Shown piece by piece: positions 63,065 through 64,000 of a stretch of 64,000 nucleotides of DNA. The position numbers were made by a program, and so were the translations under genes. The DNA comes from [Clostridium] aminophilum DSM 10710. GTDB lineage: Bacteria > Bacillota > Clostridia > Lachnospirales > Lachnospiraceae. The DNA is taken from positions 1-64,000 of the forward strand of contig NZ_JONJ01000011.1 in the NCBI RefSeq assembly GCF_000711825.1, in the 5' to 3' direction. Below the pieces are notes generated by a model. It had not been told where the DNA came from and made no database searches. It saw only the letters and a list, made by a program, of their open reading frames with translations. The number at the start of each line of letters is the position of its first letter. Positions within the stretch are counted from its first letter, which is position 1.

Positions 63065-64000
63065 ATGTTCATGCGGAATCATGTGCCGAACGGCGGTAGC
63101 GGTGAATGGAAGAAACGGGCGGGGATCATTCTTGCAGTTACGGCTGCCTCTGCGGCGCTGACGTTCAGCCATGTCAGCGGAACGCTTCTGGTCAATGCGG
63201 CCAAAGAGAATGCTCTTGCGGACGCGGAGGCCAGAAAACGTGCCATGGAAGCCGAAAAGAAAAAGACGGATCAGAAGATCCGGCAGCTCGAAGGTCTCCG
63301 GGGCAACACGGAGCAGTATGTGAAAGAACTGGATACCCAGACATCTCAGATTGCGGACGAGATGGACCGGCTGGACCGGGAGGTACAGGAAAAGCAGGCG
63401 GAGATCGATGAGATCAGCGTGGAGCTGGCGGCCGCGGAGGAAGTTGAGAAAGAGCAGTACACGGCGATGAAGCTTCGAATCCGGTATATGTATGAGAAGG
63501 GGGATTCCAGTTTTCTGGAGATTCTTCTCTCGTCGGATTCCATCTCGGATCTTTTGAACAGAGCCGAGTATATCGAGCAGATCTCGAAATATGACCGGGA
63601 TCAGTTGGAGGAATATGAGGCGACAACCAGACGGATCGCCGAGGATAAGGAAAAGCTCGAAAAAGATCTGACGGAGATCGTGGATATGCGAAATGAGACT
63701 GCGGCAAAGCAGACCTCGATCAAGACCCTGATGGAGACCAAGAAGAACGAACTGACGAATCTGGCTGCGCAGCTCGGGGAGCAGAGAGACGCTTCCAAGG
63801 GTATGGCATCCGATATCGCAGCGCAGCAGGCAGAGATCGACAGGATTCAGGAAGAGATCCGTCAGGCAGCCATCGCCGCGGAAAAAGCGGCGCAGGAGGC
63901 GGCGAGACGTCAGGCAGAGGCGGAAGAAGCCGCGCGGAAAAAACAGGAGCAGCAGGCGAAGAACGCCGCGAAATCCGTTGATGCTCCGACGGAGTCCGAC
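63065..64000 (+). CDS. PcsB/EnvC-type peptidoglycan hydrolase activator, N-terminal part
   Basis: 312 codons in the window and open at the right edge. ATG 63065 follows GGGAGG at 6 bp. A signal sequence (about 16-40; AGIILAVTAASAALTFSHVSG) is followed by a long coiled coil rich in Glu, Lys and Gln (residues about 45-300). It includes the PcsB-like MKLRIRYMYEKGDSSFLEIL and RAEYIEQISKYDRDQL. The catalytic or LytM/CHAP domain would lie past the edge. Its position after ftsEX fits the FtsEX-PcsB mechanism, in which the coiled coil is the force-transmitting lever. Confidence 0.9.
   Translation, partial: MFMRNHVPNGGSGEWKKRAGIILAVTAASAALTFSHVSGTLLVNAAKENALADAEARKRAMEAEKKKTDQKIRQLEGLRGNTEQYVKELDTQTSQIADEMDRLDREVQEKQAEIDEISVELAAAEEVEKEQYTAMKLRIRYMYEKGDSSFLEILLSSDSISDLLNRAEYIEQISKYDRDQLEEYEATTRRIAEDKEKLEKDLTEIVDMRNETAAKQTSIKTLMETKKNELTNLAAQLGEQRDASKGMASDIAAQQAEIDRIQEEIRQAAIAAEKAAQEAARRQAEAEEAARKKQEQQAKNAAKSVDAPTESD

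Overview
The window looks like a chromosomal segment of a Gram-positive, high-GC member of the Clostridia, most plausibly Lachnospiraceae or a close relative. The supports are the SCIFF peptide with its radical SAM maturase, meso-DAP dehydrogenase, a PPi-type phosphofructokinase, type II pantothenate kinase, an SLH-domain protein, a SecDF fusion, LCP-family wall ligases and the FtsEX/PcsB set. No phage, plasmid, CRISPR or rRNA was seen. The only mobile element is the 3' end of a group II intron at the left edge.

Layout. 1-800: intron tail (reverse transcriptase/maturase C-terminus, domains V and VI), then a broken chemotaxis-receptor remnant. 800-9100: ddh; SCIFF (scfA/scfB); an Orn/Lys/Arg decarboxylase; a GGDEF protein overlapping a sugar-binding lipoprotein; a DUF2232 membrane protein. 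9184-12938: an operon of two consecutive small+large subunit pairs of the isopropylmalate dehydratase/homoaconitase family. 13235-16481: an NTF2-like/LytTR regulator, PPi-phosphofructokinase and a HAD phosphatase. 16654-31677: a cell-surface polysaccharide cluster, with a DRE-TIM aldolase fused to a second domain, a thiamine-diphosphate enzyme, an NAD epimerase, three GT2 glycosyltransferases, a polyprenyl-phosphate sugar transferase and two LCP ligases with unusual low-complexity tails. 31699-37474: argF, an unknown acidic/Tyr-rich protein, an LprI-like lipoprotein, an HtrA protease and an SGNH esterase. 37723-42778: an SLH protein with a MacAB-like efflux operon. 42989-45826: an LspA-like protein converging on pantothenate kinase, then a CBS-pair membrane protein. 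46233-50314: secDF, tgt, yajC. 50634-58327: leuB, ilvD, serC, a serA-type dehydrogenase, DUF1015 and a HAAS/DUF1700-like protein. 58523-64000: tRNA-Gln(CTG) divergent from an acyl-ACP thioesterase, then a tightly overlapped run of CvfB-like, PucR/CdaR-like, ftsE, ftsX and the start of a PcsB-type hydrolase activator.

How the parts connect. leuB and ilvD with at least one of the dehydratase pairs would serve branched-chain amino acid synthesis; serC and serA serve serine. The aldolase-TPP-epimerase trio sits directly upstream of the glycosyltransferases and probably makes an unusual sugar or acyl substituent for the polymer, which the LCP proteins would attach to the wall. This trio is the best candidate for an undescribed pathway. 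Intergenic regions carry at least two families of dispersed palindromic repeats plus local tandem repeats (16, 33, 40 and 69 bp). These explain most of the larger gaps. All assignments are from reading the sequence; no database search was run.
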